Source: an uncultured Bacilli bacterium (lineage in GTDB: Bacteria > Bacillota_I > Bacilli_A > RF39 > UBA660). From it: a DNA stretch of 14,356 bases. The position numbers and the translations under genes are program-made. Where the stretch lies: contig CANQYN010000021.1 in assembly GCA_947628105.1 (NCBI GenBank), positions 1 to 14,356 of the forward strand. Direction: 5' to 3'. Below, one piece after another: positions 13,686 to 14,356 of the stretch (within the stretch, counting starts at the first letter, position 1; the number at the start of each line of letters is the position of its first letter). Under the pieces are notes generated by a model. The model did not search any database and was not told where the DNA came from. It worked only from the letters and a program-made list of their open reading frames with translations.

Positions 13686-13715
13686 AAAAAATTATAAGGC
13701 GTCCTTATAATTTTT
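13686..13715 (-). terminator. Rho-independent terminator after infB
   Basis: Read on the minus strand, a perfect 9-bp stem (arms 13703-13711 and 13691-13699, ATTATAAGG/CCTTATAAT) closes a 3-base loop and is followed by six T's. Flanking A/T pairs lengthen the stem to about 13 bp and reach into the infB stop codon. The hairpin is symmetric and A-rich upstream, so it could also work in the other direction, although no plus-strand gene is present. Confidence 0.85.
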
Positions 13716-14356
13716 ATCTTTCTATTTCTACCATTTCATATGCTTCAATCGTATCTCCTACTTTAATATCGTTAAAATTATCTACTGTAATACCGCATTC
13801 TAATCCTTTCTTGACTTCTTTTACACTATCTTTTTCTCGTTGAATCGAATTGATATTACCATCATAAATAACGACTCCATCGCGAATTACGCGAGCTTTC
13901 GAATCTCTTTTTATAATTCCTTCTGATACATATGACCCAGCAATCGTTCCTACTTTGGAAAACTTAAATAATTGCCTTACTTCAGCACTTCCCAATATTT
14001 TTTCTTCATAGACTGGTTCTAATAGTCCTTTCATGGCAGCTTCAATTTCTTCTACCAACTTATAAATAATATCGTAAAGTCGAATTTCGACGTTATTTTC
14101 CTTAGCATACTCACGAATAGCATTAGTTGGTCGAACATTAAAACCGATGATAATTGCATTTGATGCTTTTGCTAATACGATATCGCTTTCAGTAATTGCC
14201 CCAACGCTACTTCGAACTATTTTTACTCGCACACCTTCCACATCGATTTTTTCTAATGAACTTTTAACTGCTTCACTAGAACCGTGAACATCACTTTTGA
14301 TAATTACATTTATTTCTTTTAACCCTTCTCCGATTCGCGCAAATAAATCATCTAAC
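13714..14356 (-). CDS. infB: Translation initiation factor IF-2, C-terminal part (cut by window edge)
   Basis: IF-2 is the GTPase that places initiator tRNA on the 30S subunit and promotes subunit joining. Only the last 213 residues are visible; the frame stays open to the window edge, with codons ending at base 14355. The visible part starts in the linker before domain III (LDDLFARIGEG), continues through the very typical stretch GVRVKIVRSSVGAITESD and AIIIGFNVRP, and ends in the C-terminal beta-barrel that binds fMet-tRNA (KGLECGITVDNFNDIKVGDTIEAYE). The GTPase domain lies outside the window. A GTG at 14239-14241 falls mid-domain and is not the start. The gene ends with TAA directly against a strong hairpin terminator, so it is probably transcribed separately from rbfA. 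Identification is secure from these family-specific blocks. Confidence 0.97.
   Translation of the reverse strand, partial: LDDLFARIGEGLKEINVIIKSDVHGSSEAVKSSLEKIDVEGVRVKIVRSSVGAITESDIVLAKASNAIIIGFNVRPTNAIREYAKENNVEIRLYDIIYKLVEEIEAAMKGLLEPVYEEKILGSAEVRQLFKFSKVGTIAGSYVSEGIIKRDSKARVIRDGVVIYDGNINSIQREKDSVKEVKKGLECGITVDNFNDIKVGDTIEAYEMVEIER

Noticed and set aside
14239..14241. GTG as the start of a 175-residue protein
   Set aside because: It lies inside a continuous IF-2 domain; translated sequence upstream to the window edge (LDDLFARIGEGLKEI and onward) is typical IF-2, so the gene is simply cut by the window.
1..14356. Mycoplasma-type genetic code (TGA read as Trp)
   Set aside because: Tryptophan codons examined are TGG and a TGA forms the natural stop of the 555-residue transferase, overlapping the next ATG.

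Overview
The window reads as a compact, AT-rich chromosome segment (about 30% GC by eye) from a low-GC Gram-positive lineage. The likeliest source is an uncultured Bacilli/Mollicutes-like gut bacterium (RF39/Erysipelotrichia type); this is inference from gene content and composition. The code is standard: tryptophan is TGG and TGA ends one gene. All 13 supported genes lie on the minus strand, so the biological order runs from right to left. No intergenic gap exceeds about 125 bases. I see no tRNA, rRNA, CRISPR array, IS element or riboswitch.

Right end, translation and secretion housekeeping (14356 to about 9149). The window opens inside infB (IF-2 C-terminus), which ends at a strong terminator. 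A new promoter then drives rbfA and an overlapping CPBP-type intramembrane protease gene, closed by a second terminator. Next comes a tightly packed unit: ftsY (SRP receptor), an 82-residue three-helix membrane protein, ylxM (the small HTH protein that usually sits beside ffh) and a HerA-type hexameric ATPase. Starts and stops there overlap or nearly touch. The unit ends in a terminator that overlaps the ATPase stop codon. ffh and truB, which might be expected beside these genes, are absent from the window.

Middle, a two-gene surface cassette (9092 to 5943). It has its own promoter and terminator. It encodes an 887-residue secreted, cysteine-rich protein with no recognised domain and a 133-residue protein with one N-terminal membrane helix that resembles a pseudopilin or TadE-type protein. 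This is the best candidate for an undescribed system.

Left end, anionic cell-wall polymer operon (5937 to about 74). One promoter precedes a membrane acyltransferase of the acyltransferase-3 family, a fused cytidylyltransferase-SDR enzyme, a 555-residue TarL/TagF-like polyol-phosphate polymerase and a 375-residue TarB/TagB-like transferase. Together these look like a teichoic-acid-type module: an activated CDP-polyol is made, polymerised, and perhaps acylated.

Across the window four promoters share a TATGATATAAT-like extended -10 with a weak -35. Nearly every terminator hairpin abuts or overlaps the preceding stop codon, consistent with a streamlined genome.
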